Source: Bacteroidota bacterium (GTDB lineage: Bacteria; Bacteroidota; Bacteroidia; Chitinophagales; Chitinophagaceae). From it: a stretch of DNA of 64,000 bases. The stretch is taken from positions 558,001-622,000 of the forward strand of contig JADJSG010000006.1 of NCBI GenBank assembly GCA_016711825.1, written 5' to 3'. Each line of letters opens with the position of its first letter. Position 1 is the stretch's first letter. The notes under the pieces are model-generated. The model saw only the letters and a list, made by a program, of their open reading frames with translations. It did no database searches and was not told the origin of the DNA. Positions 15,001 to 24,300 of this stretch are shown here, piece after piece. Position numbers and translations under genes: made by a program.

Positions 15001-17877
15001 GCCGCCAGTTCCACCGCCATTAAAACCAGCTGTTGGTGTTGCGCCTTGTCCTCCGACAAATATATTTAATACATCACCAGGTGTTACAGATAATGTACCT
15101 GAAGCAGATGATCCTAAACCACCTGATCCGCCTGTAGAAGCATTACCTCCTGTAGCGCCAGAACCACCCTGGGCGCCTTTTGCCAATATTGTTACCGAAG
15201 TAACCCCTGGAGGTACAGTGAATGACTGCATACTTCCAGTGAATGAAAATGTTTGTGTACCTCCAGCTATTTCTTGCGTTTCTGCATAATAGGTAGTGGT
15301 ATTTGCAGGTGAAACATTAAAGTTTACACCACTTAATGTATTGCCTAAACTAACACCGCCAGAAGGTACTGTATACCAATTAATTGAATTGCCTGCAGAA
15401 ACTGCATTTAAATCGGAATTACCGCCCAAACAAATAGATGTTGGGGTTGCTGTTACTGGGTTTGGTGCAGCAACTGTATTTACAGTAACTGTAACAGGAG
15501 TTCTTACAGTTGAAGGACATCCACCAACTCCACCCCATGAAATTACGACCTCACCATTGCCAGTTTGTACGCCTGTTGCAATTACAGGAGATGTAAGTGA
15601 ACCTGTAAATGAAGAACCACCGGCTCCTCCACCGCCACCACCTTTGTTGTTGCCTGCACAACCAACTGTACCTGCAGAACCGCCGCCGCCGCCGCCACCT
15701 CCTAAGAAGCCGCCACCGCCGCCGCCGCCACCGGGAACACTAGCTGCTCCAAAGCAGCAACAAGATTGACCTGCTCCACCATTGGCACCTATTTCTGTAG
15801 CTGTTGTTAAACCAGGACTTCCAAGAAAACCTCCACAACCAATACCTGCTGCACCACCAGATGGTCCAGCTGCGCCAAATCCACCACCACCATCAGGGGA
15901 AGTAGCTCCATTTGCACCATTGCCATCGCCAGTGCCACCATTACCACCATTTACATTATTGGGTTCGCAGCCGCCACGACCGCCACCGCCACCGCCAGCA
16001 CCTACAATAACACGAGCTGCGGGTAATATTGAATTTAAACGAACATCACTAGCTCCACCGCCACCGCCAGCATCTTGATTGCCGCCAGTTCCACCGCCAT
16101 TAAAACCAGCTGTTGGTGTTGCGCCTTGTCCTCCGACAAATATATTTAATACATCACCAGGTGTTACAGATAATGTACCTGAAGCAGATGATCCTAAACC
16201 ACCTGATCCGCCTGTAGAAGCATTACCTCCTGTAGCACCAGAACCACCCTGGGCGCCTTTTGCCAATATTGTTACCGAAGTAACCCCTGGAGGTACAGTG
16301 AATGACTGCATACTTCCAGTGAATGAAAATGTTTGTGTACCTCCAGCTATTTCTTGCGTTTCTGCATAATAGGTAGTGGTATTTGCAGGTGAAACATTAA
16401 AGTTTACACCACTTAATGTATTGCCTAAACTAACACCGCCAGAAGGTACTGTATACCAATTAATTGAATTACCTGCTGATATTGCATTTAAATCGGAATT
16501 ACCGCCAAGGCATATCGCAGTTGGGGTTGCCGTTACTGGATTGGGTGCAGCAACAATATTTACGGTTACTGTAACGGAAGAAGTACCTGTACAACCATTT
16601 CCATCAGTGCCTGTTACCGTATAATTTGTAGTAATCATCGGAGATACAGAAGGGTTTCCTACTAATGCACCTGGATCCCAAGTGTAAGTAGCTGCTCCAT
16701 TGCCTGTTAAGGTTGAAGACCCTCCTTCACAAATTGTTGTTGGTGAAGCATTTGCTCCAACAGAGGGTAGGGGATTTACAGTAACTGTAATACTACTTGT
16801 TGCAGTAGCTCCACAAGCATTTGTTGCTGTCACTGTATATGTTTGGGTATTTAATGGAACAAAAGGTACCCCATCATTTATACCTCCTGACCAAGTAAAA
16901 CTACCTGAGCCACTTGCTGTGAGTGTTACACTGCTGCCTGCACATACCGTATTAGACGGTGTTGCTGTAATATTAACAGTAGGTGAAGGTAAAGGTGAAA
17001 AAGAAATGGTTGGGGGAGTTAACAGATTTGTTTTGGTATAATACCAAAAATCGGGGTAGCCATAATGAAAGTTAGAAAGCGTGCTTGTTGGAAAAGTATT
17101 TTGGGTACAAGAGTTACAATATCTCATATCATAATATGTAAGATGTTGACCTATTTGGCTTGAGGCTCCAAAATAATAGCCATCTGCAGCCCCTTGATAA
17201 AGCTGTGCTAAATACTGTGTACCTTGTGTTAACCAAACGGGATTTGCAAGACTTGTATAAGAATATTGCGCTGCAGGCCCCGTAACTTGTGTTTGTGCAA
17301 CAATAGCTTGCGTAGTAAAATTAAAGATGGTCACGTAACGTTGGGTACCATTAGGCTCTCTTTTTCCAAAGTCTGTTACAAGAATTGTTTCATTGGGCGA
17401 AAATCTAAACCCCCTTTGACTATTTGTAGCACCACCAGCACCACCACTTGCAACACTATCAGTAGAAGAATTAGGTCCAAAAAAGGTACCATTTACTGCC
17501 GAAACGATAGGAGCTCCGGGATTATTATAAAACATATAGATTGTTCGTGTTTCCGAGGCATTTAAGGTATCCATTTTTACCCAAACAATCGTATTTGGTG
17601 TATTGATCCCTGATTCAATCCAATAATTGAAAAGAATATTTCCTGCACAATCTTTTCCAAAGCGCAAATCACTTCCATTTGCATTCATTTGCCCTAAAGC
17701 AATCAGCGATTGGGTATTGATAGTAAGCTGTACTTGATAATTTGTGACACTGACTGCAGTATTATTTTGTACTTGAATAGCTTCGGCATTATTCCAGCCT
17801 ACTGGTAATGCATAACTACTTACATTAAACAATAATAATGCAAGAATGGTGACTAATTTTAAATAAATATGTTTCAT
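12031..17877 (-). CDS. Giant modular surface protein B with three glycine-rich tandem repeats
   Basis: 1948 aa. The signal peptide is residues 1-24 (ending SSYA). DUF2341-type beta domain about 25-125 (PVGWNNAEAIQVQN, then LNASETRTIYMFYNN). An uncharacterised beta domain about 130-290 contains CNSCTQNTFPTSTLSNFHYGYPDFWYY. Ig-like CHU_C-associated units about 300-440. Residues about 440-1517 are three near-identical 360-residue units, each an Ig-like unit (TATPTSICLGGNSDLNA) plus an ALK/LTK-type glycine-rich domain (begins SFTVPPGVTSVTILAKGAQG) with long polyglycine tracts. The shared cassette follows from about 1520 to the T9SS type A sorting domain, whose last residues (DNKHMIYTEKVKKNN) differ from the other four copies. 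It is predicted to be exported by Sec, then T9SS. An adhesive or matrix role is inferred, not shown. Confidence 0.9.
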   Translation of the reverse strand: MKHIYLKLVTILALLLFNVSSYALPVGWNNAEAIQVQNNTAVSVTNYQVQLTINTQSLIALGQMNANGSDLRFGKDCAGNILFNYWIESGINTPNTIVWVKMDTLNASETRTIYMFYNNPGAPIVSAVNGTFFGPNSSTDSVASGGAGGATNSQRGFRFSPNETILVTDFGKREPNGTQRYVTIFNFTTQAIVAQTQVTGPAAQYSYTSLANPVWLTQGTQYLAQLYQGAADGYYFGASSQIGQHLTYYDMRYCNSCTQNTFPTSTLSNFHYGYPDFWYYTKTNLLTPPTISFSPLPSPTVNITATPSNTVCAGSSVTLTASGSGSFTWSGGINDGVPFVPLNTQTYTVTATNACGATATSSITVTVNPLPSVGANASPTTICEGGSSTLTGNGAATYTWDPGALVGNPSVSPMITTNYTVTGTDGNGCTGTSSVTVTVNIVAAPNPVTATPTAICLGGNSDLNAISAGNSINWYTVPSGGVSLGNTLSGVNFNVSPANTTTYYAETQEIAGGTQTFSFTGSMQSFTVPPGVTSVTILAKGAQGGSGATGGNASTGGSGGLGSSASGTLSVTPGDVLNIFVGGQGATPTAGFNGGGTGGNQDAGGGGGASDVRLNSILPAARVIVGAGGGGGGRGGCEPNNVNGGNGGTGDGNGANGATSPDGGGGFGAAGPSGGAAGIGCGGFLGSPGLTTATEIGANGGAGQSCCCFGAASVPGGGGGGGGFLGGGGGGGGSAGTVGCAGNNKGGGGGGAGGSSFTGSLTSPVIATGVQTGNGEVVISWGGVGGCPSTVRTPVTVTVNTVAAPNPVTATPTSICLGGNSDLNAVSAGNSINWYTVPSGGVSLGNTLSGVNFNVSPANTTTYYAETQEIAGGTQTFSFTGSMQSFTVPPGVTSVTILAKGAQGGSGATGGNASTGGSGGLGSSASGTLSVTPGDVLNIFVGGQGATPTAGFNGGGTGGNQDAGGGGGASDVRLNSILPAARVIVGAGGGGGGRGGCEPNNVNGGNGGTGDGNGANGATSPDGGGGFGAAGPSGGAAGIGCGGFLGSPGLTTATEIGANGGAGQSCCCFGAASVPGGGGGGGGFLGGGGGGGGSAGTVGCSGNNKGGGGGGAGGSSFTGSLTSPVIATGVQTGNGEVVISWGGVGGCPSTVRTPVTVTVNTVAAPNPVTATPTSICLGGNSDLNAVSAGNSINWYTVPSGGVSLGNTLSGVNFNVSPANTTTYYAETQEIAGGTQTFSFTGSMQSFTVPPGVTSVTILAKGAQGGSGATGGNASTGGSGGLGSSASGTLSVTPGDVLNIFVGGQGATPTAGFNGGGTGGNQDAGGGGGASDVRLNSILPAARVIVGAGGGGGGRGGCEPNNVNGGNGGTGDGNGANGATSPDGGGGFGAAGPSGGAAGIGCGGFLGSPGLTTATEIGANGGAGQSCCCFGAASVPGGGGGGGGFLGGGGGGGGSAGTVGCSGNNKGGGGGGAGGSSFTGSLTSPVIATGVQTGNGEVVISWGGLGCISTTRTPVTVTVNPAPVVNATATPSTTCNLTSVNPCATGAVSYVWTGGLTNCTPFVATTTDTYTVTGTDGAGCTGTSSVTVTVTPASGVLAPTTSNQSQDHGDDFNINYYAANCDLIATVDDGAGGNVLGLTTSTVNVDATASFHNGQPFVRRWYQITPTTNGSADVKLYINQTDFDDYNAAVVAPYLPLPTGPGDAAGIANIRITKNDDGGLGNNPIVITPAVSWNGTYWELSFNTPSFSQFRVHSVNPGNVPLPVTVTSFSGTKLESSDKLSWITSSEQNNAYFNLQHSTDGISFSTIAKVSSKAPNGNSNTALSYTATNNKPALGHNYYRLQQVDIDNKVSVHAQIVDLIWGANGSTVSIYPNPTTDILNIDLYATSAQNTTVKLLDMSGRVIRQVQAKSSVGMNNIQLSLGEIASGVYTVQVYDNKHMIYTEKVKKNN
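13321..16560 (-). repeat. Three near-perfect 1080-bp tandem repeats in gene B
   Basis: Units at 13321-14400, 14401-15480 and 15481-16560, each 360 codons, in frame. Long stretches are identical in all three; differences are a few third-position changes such as cgccgccgcc versus cgccaccgcc, one Ser/Ala change (GCSGNN/GCAGNN), and divergence only at the outer edges. This points to recent duplication or ongoing homogenisation, and such repeats are prone to copy-number change and to misassembly. Confidence 0.95.
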
Positions 17878-18296
17878 ATTTTTTATGATATTTGTGCTAT
17901 AAAGGAATTATATATTTTTAAAAAATATTAGGCTATTGAGCATTTGGCATTTATTATCTATGTTTTAGGCAATTAGCTTAGTAATTTGGCATAATACATG
18001 TTTAAACACATATAATTTTTTAATTTGTTTTTATTATTTGCAATTTTAAATTATTGAATAAATTAATCTTACAACGAGACTTTCCATTTTCTTTTAATTA
18101 TCCGCTGATTTTCCAAAGACCATTCATGCTACCTCATCTACTAAGTTGCATTTCATTTTTACTTTAGTACATGAAGATTATTTGGTATACTTTGCCATTC
18201 AATATCAGTGAAAATAAATTGATCTCTTTTAAACTGCTTTACAAAGATATTTGTATCATATAATAATCTTATTCATCTAAAAACCTGAATAAAAAG
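17878..18296. other. Intergenic region upstream of gene B
   Basis: About 420 AT-rich nt without a credible gene. It contains the TGTTTAAACA palindrome (17999-18008) in a context similar to that upstream of gene E. A weak possible relic of the dispersed repeat lies near 18181-18240. It ends at the gene C terminator. Confidence 0.6.
17995..18014. promoter_or_regulatory. Palindromic element upstream of gene B
   Basis: A 10-bp perfect palindrome, TGTTTAAACA (17999-18008), lies about 122-131 nt upstream of the gene B start codon. Its flanks resemble those of the 22-bp palindrome at 36746-36767 upstream of gene E: both have TAGCTT and a TTTGGCA or TTTTGCA motif on one side and a TATA..TTT stretch on the other. 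It is a possible regulator-binding site; no factor is identified. Confidence 0.4.
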
Positions 18297-18330
18297 CAAA
18301 ACGCCCATCCTTTTACGAATGGGCGTTTTG
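18297..18330 (-). terminator. Hairpin terminator of giant gene C
   Basis: A 12-bp stem (18297-18308 with 18319-18330; CAAAACGCCCAT/ATGGGCGTTTTG) plus one mismatch and a closing pair near the loop. Same family as the gene A hairpin. Confidence 0.8.
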
Positions 18331-18331
18331 T

Positions 18332-18394
18332 CTATTTACTATTTACTTTGTACTAAGTATTATTTGCTATGTACTAATTACTAAGTACTAATCA
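18332..18394 (-). repeat. Heptanucleotide array at the 3' end of gene C (nine units)
   Basis: Nine 7-nt units, differing from the gene A array at only one base (CTAAGTA for CTCAGTA in unit 8). The TAG stop codon (18388-18390) again lies in the ninth unit. Confidence 0.8.
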
Positions 18395-21300
18395 TTCTTC
18401 TTCACTTTGCTTGTGTGCGTCAAATGGTTGTTTTCGTATACTTGTACAGTATACACACCACTTGCAATTTCACCTAAGCTAAGCTGGATATTATTCATAC
18501 CCACAGCTGATTTAGCTTGTACTTGACGTATCACTCTGCCACTCATGTCAAGTAACTTAACAGTCGTGTTTTGTGCTGATGTTGCATACAAATCAATATT
18601 CAGGATATCTGTGGTTGGGTTTGGATAGATACTTACGGTACTACCATTCGCACCCCAGATCAAGTCTACGATTTGTGCATGTACACTCACCTTGTTGTCG
18701 ATATCTACTTGTTGAAGTCTGTAGTAGTTATGGCCTAACGCAGGTTTGTTGTTCATCGCTGTATAGCTTAAAGCAGTGTTGCTATTGCCATTTGGCGCCT
18801 TGCTTGATACTTTCGCTATCGTGCTAAAGCTGATGCCATCTGTACTGTGTTGTAAGTTGAAATAAGCATTGTTTTGTTCGCTGCTTGTTATCCAGCTCAA
18901 CTTGTCTGAACTTTCCAGTTTAGTACCGCTGAAGCTGGTTACCGTTACAGGTAATGGTACATTGCCAGGGTTCACACTGTGTACTCTGAATTGACTAAAG
19001 CTTGGTGTGTTGAAACTCAATTCCCAATAAGTACCATTCCAGCTTACCGCAGGAGTGATCACAATTGGATTGTTGCCTAAACCGCCATCATCATTTTTCG
19101 TGATACGGATATTGGCAATACCTGATGCATCACCAGGACCTGTTGGTAAAGGTAAGTAAGGAGCTACTACCGCTGAATTGTAATCGTCAAAGTCTGTTTG
19201 ATTGATATATAATTTCACGTCCGCTGAACCATTTGTTGTTGGCGTGATTTGATACCAGCGTCTTACGAAAGGTTGACCATTGTGGAAGCCTGCTGTTGCA
19301 TCTACGTTTACGGTACTTGTTGTTAATCCAAGTACATTACCACCCGCACCATCATCTACCGTTGCGATCAAATCGCAGTTGGCTGCATAGTAATTGATAT
19401 TGAAGTCATCACCATGATCTTGTGCCTGATTGCTTGTGATAGAAGTTAAAGTTCCACTTGCGGGAGTCACCGTTACGGTTACACTGCTAGTACCTGTACA
19501 ACCTGCACCATCAGTACCTGTTACGGTATAAGTGTCAGTCGTTGTAGCTACAAATGGGGTACAGTTGCTTAAACCACCTGTCCATACATAAGATACCGCA
19601 CCTGTTGCACATGGATTTACCGATGTAAGGTTACAGGTAGTACTTGGTGTTGCTGTTGCGTTAATCACTGGAGCTGCATTCATGAGCACTTCGGCAGTGG
19701 CGGTGTTTTCACAACCATTGCCATCGGTACCTGTGACGGTATACACATTTGCACCCGTTACGGTAAATGGAACACCATTGCTGATACCGCCGGTCCATAC
19801 ATAGCTCACTGCACCACCACCATTCACGGTGGCTTGTGCGTTTTCGCATATAGTTTGAGAAGCAGGACTTGCTGTAACGGTAGGTAAAGGATTTACTGAT
19901 ACTGTTACTTCTGAAGTTCCTGTACATCCATTACCGTCTGTAGCTAATACTGAGTAAGTGGTGGTAGCCAACGGGCTCACTGTTGGACTGCCAGCTAAAG
20001 CTCCTGGATTCCAGATATAACTTGTAGCGCCTATTGCAGAAAGTGTTGAAGTGAATCCTTCACAAATACTACTTGGAGAAGCCGAAGCAAGAATTATTGG
20101 ATTTGTATTTACCACTATAGTGATTGTAGATGTAGCTGTACAACCATTTGCAGTGGTGCCAGTCACGGTATACGTAGTGGTGGCAATAGGTGTGAACGCC
20201 ACGCCATCTACAACACCTCCACTCCATACATAAGAGCCCCCAATACCAGCACCAGCTCCGGTACATATAGTGGAAGAGCCATCACACAATGGATTTACAG
20301 AAGCTGTTGCAGTAATATTTGGCAAAGGATTAACATTGACCGTTACAGAACTTGTAGCAGTGCAACCTGCTCCATCTTCAACGGTTACAGTATAGGTTGT
20401 TGTGGTATTAATGGCCGTTGCCGTTGGATTATCGATATATACATTATTTAAGAAAGTAGCTGGTGACCAAGTATACGTTGCACCACCTGTTCCCCCAGTA
20501 ATATTTATGATATAATCTTCTGTTTCACCAAAAGTAATGTTTGAACATGGTGGGTCCACTAATCCATTTGGATTGCCTGCATATCTACATCTAACCCTCA
20601 TACGTGTATTTCCATTTTTTGCTCCCAAAGGTATATTTGCTGTCCCAGTATAGGTTGCAGGGTTGGTACCTGTATATCCATTAAAAATAGCTTCCAGCGG
20701 GCTAAATATACCATCCTGATTATAATCAATCCATGCCATAGCCCCTTCAACGTCACCTCCAGTGGTCACCGATATTGGATATGAAGCACCTGCAACCACT
20801 GTTGGATTAGGTAAAGCATATATTGAATATCCACCACCGCCAGGTGCATCACAAGTTGAAGTGCGATTAATACCTGCAAAAGTAACATTGGTGATAATAT
20901 CTGGGAAAGTGCAACTAGTGACAGGTTGACAATAGGTAGGTGGTGTAATTGCTGCACTCACTAATAAATCAGCATTTCCTATATCACATAAATCAGCAGG
21001 GTTAGCTGAAATAGACGTTATTACGGGTAATGGGTTCACATTAATGGTAATAGTACTAGTGGCGATACAAGTATTGCCATCTGTGCCTGTTACTGTATAT
21101 GTAGTGGTAGCCAAAGGTATAAATGACACCCCATCGTTCACTCCTCCAGTCCAAACATAAGAAACAGCTCCGCCGCCATTTAGTATTGTTGGTTCACCCA
21201 AGCAAATTGGATTTGCGGAAGCACTTGCCGTTACGTTAGGTAATGGATTGCCTATTTGGACGGTTGTTGTGGCTGTACATAAATTAGCATCTGTCACAGT

Positions 21301-24300
21301 AATAGTATAAATAGTACCATTGGTTACATTATCAAACAAGCCGCTGGCTGGTTGTGTAACTATTGGATCAATAGAATATACATAAGGTAAACTACCACCT
21401 GTTGCTGACATTTGAAATGTACCATTAGAAATACCATAACAACCAGTGTTAATAACAACAGGATTTCCAATTACTATTGTATTTGGCTCCGTAATAATGA
21501 ACACGGAAGATACACTGCAGTTATTAGCGTCTGTTGCTATAACTGTGTATGACCCTGCTGTAGTCGAATAGGGTGAAACTTGAGCAACACCATTCACTGT
21601 ATAAGTAAATAGACCTGTTCCGCCAGTTGCACTAAAAGTTAAACTCCCATTTGCTGCATTGCATAAAGCATTTGTTGCACTCGCTGTGAGCACAACGGGT
21701 GTAGGTTCATTAATGGTCTGTATAGATGAAGTAGTACAACCATTGATATCTGTGGCAACAATGGTATAGATACCTGCTACTGTTGCAAAAGGTGAGGTTT
21801 GTGCATTCCCATTTACAGTATAAGATATGATACCAGTTCCACCAGTTGCATTAAATGTTAAACTACCATTTGCAGCGTTACATAAAGCATTCGTAGCACT
21901 CGCTGTGAGTGCAATGGGTGTAGGTTCATTAATGGTTTGAATAGAAGAAGTAGTACAACCATTGATGTCTGTGGCAACAATGGTATAAATACCTGCTCCC
22001 GTTGCAAAAGGTGATGTTTGTATATTGCCATTCACCGTATAGGTAAATAGGCCTGTTCCGCCTGTTGCACTAAAAGTTAAACTCCCATTTGCGGCATTGC
22101 ATAAGGCATTTGTTGCACTCGCTGTGAGCACAAGGGGTGTAGGTTCATTAATGGTTTGTATAGATGAAGTAGTACAACCATTGATATCTGTGGCAACAAT
22201 GGTATAAGTTCCTGCAACAGTAGCAAAAGGTGAAGTTTGTGTATTACCATTCACCGTAAAGGTAAATAGGCCTGTTCCGCCTGTTGCACTAAAAGTTAAA
22301 CTCCCATTTGCGGCATTGCATAAGGCATTTGTAGCACTCGCTGTGAGTACAACGGGTGTAGGTTCATTAATGGTTTGTATAGATGAAGTAGTACAACCAT
22401 TGATATCTGTGGCAACAATAGTATAAATACCGGCTACCGTTGCAAAAGGTGAAGTTTGAGGCAAGCCATTTACCGTATAACTCAGCAAACCAGTTCCGCC
22501 AGTTGCATTAAATGTCAAACTACCATTTGCGGCGTTACATAATGCATCTGTACTACTTGCAGTCAGGGTAATTAAAGAAGGAATGGTAATAATTTGAATA
22601 TCTGAAGCCGAACAACCATTTGCATCAGTGGCAACGATGGTATAAGTACCTGCAACTGCAGCATACGGCGATACTTCACTATTACCATTGACTGTATAAT
22701 TGATAATGCCTGTACCGCCTGTAGCACTGAATGTTAAACTAACATCCGGTAAATAACAAAGTGGATTTGTTGCACTTGTAGTTAAAACGACTGTACTTGG
22801 TTCATTGATGGTTTGAATAGAAGAAGCTGTGCAACCATTGACGTCAGTGGCTACTATGGTATAAGTGCCTGCCACTGTAGAGAAAGGTGAAGTTTGTGTA
22901 TTCCCATTTACAGTGTAAGAAATGATACCAGTTCCTCCGGTTGCATTAAATGTCAAACTACCATTTGCAGCGTTACATAATGCATCTGTAGCGTTTGCAG
23001 TAAGCGTGATAGAAGTTGGTTCTACAATGTTTAATGTAGTAGAACCTGTACAGGTATTTGCATCAGAAACTGTAACGGTGTAAATACCCACTAAATTGTT
23101 TGTAAATATATTTGAAGGTTGATAGGAGCCCGCATTTAATTTATATTGATAGCCAGGTGTTCCATTGACAGCTGTTGCAGTGATATCAGATGTATTACCA
23201 TTACATAAGATAGGTGTATTGGTTGCTGTGACTGTTGGATTTTGATTGACTGTAACAGTAACGGGAACTCTTGAAGTAGAGGGACAACCATTTATACCTG
23301 TACTTGTGATTACAATCTGACCATTACCTACTCTCACGCCTTGTGAATTGGTAATAATAGGACCAGAGGAATAGCTACTACCGCCGCCAGCACCGCCGTA
23401 ACCACCGCCACCGCCGCCATAATAGCCTGCGCCGCCACCGCCACCATAAGTACAAGAACCATTACCTCCTAAACCCAGGGTACCAGCACCGCCACATCCT
23501 TGTCCTTGATCTACTCCATAAGCACCTCCAGCAATTTGTGAGCCACCAAAGCCCACATAACAACATTGTTGGTTACATTGCCAACCGGTACCTCCTGTGA
23601 GTCCTCCACCGGCACCACCCATTTCTGCATTGCTGGCACAGTTATAACCTGCACCTCCACCTGCTCCAGCTACAATTATACGATTGGCAAATGCATAGGG
23701 AGCTACCCGAATATCACTTGCTCCACCTCCACTTCCTGTATTGGTATTATTACTACTATGACCACCCCCATTATACCCACCATTGCTATTTCCCTGAATA
23801 CCTGCTCCTCCAACATAAATATTTAATACACTACCCGGTGTTACCGTCAATGTAGATTTAATATAACCACCTAAGCCCCCAGCACTGAGTGCATTATTGC
23901 CTCCCTGGGCACCATAAGCATCTACCGTTATTGAAGTAACACCTACAGGTACAGTATAAGTTTGTACACCTCCTGTATAATTAAACGTGGTGACTGCAAT
24001 ACCAGGTGCAGCAGATTCAGCATAATAGGTAGTAGTGTTAGCTGGGGTCACTAATAGATTTGCCCCACTTGCCGTATTTCCAATAGCAACACCCCCTGAA
24101 GGAACGGTATACCAGTTGATAGTATTTCCAACTGATGTGGCATTAATATTGGCTGAAGAGCCTTCACAAATAGATGTTGGTGTCGCTGTAACTAAAGAAG
24201 GTTGAGCAGGACTTGGATTTACGGTATAAGTTCCTACACTTGTACCAGTACCAAATGCAGTAGTCACAGCAACGGTGCCAGTAGCTGCATTTGCAGGTAT

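Noticed and set aside
13321..16560. Regular repeats considered as a CRISPR array
   Set aside because: The units are 1080 bp, in frame and protein-coding, with no short direct repeats separated by unique spacers and no cas genes nearby.
13397..16624. Long plus-strand frames rich in proline (up to 157 codons), repeated every 1080 bp opposite gene B
   Set aside because: They are the complement of GGN glycine codons in the glycine-rich repeats (CCN reads as Pro). They repeat with the gene B unit and lack starts, signals or family features of their own.
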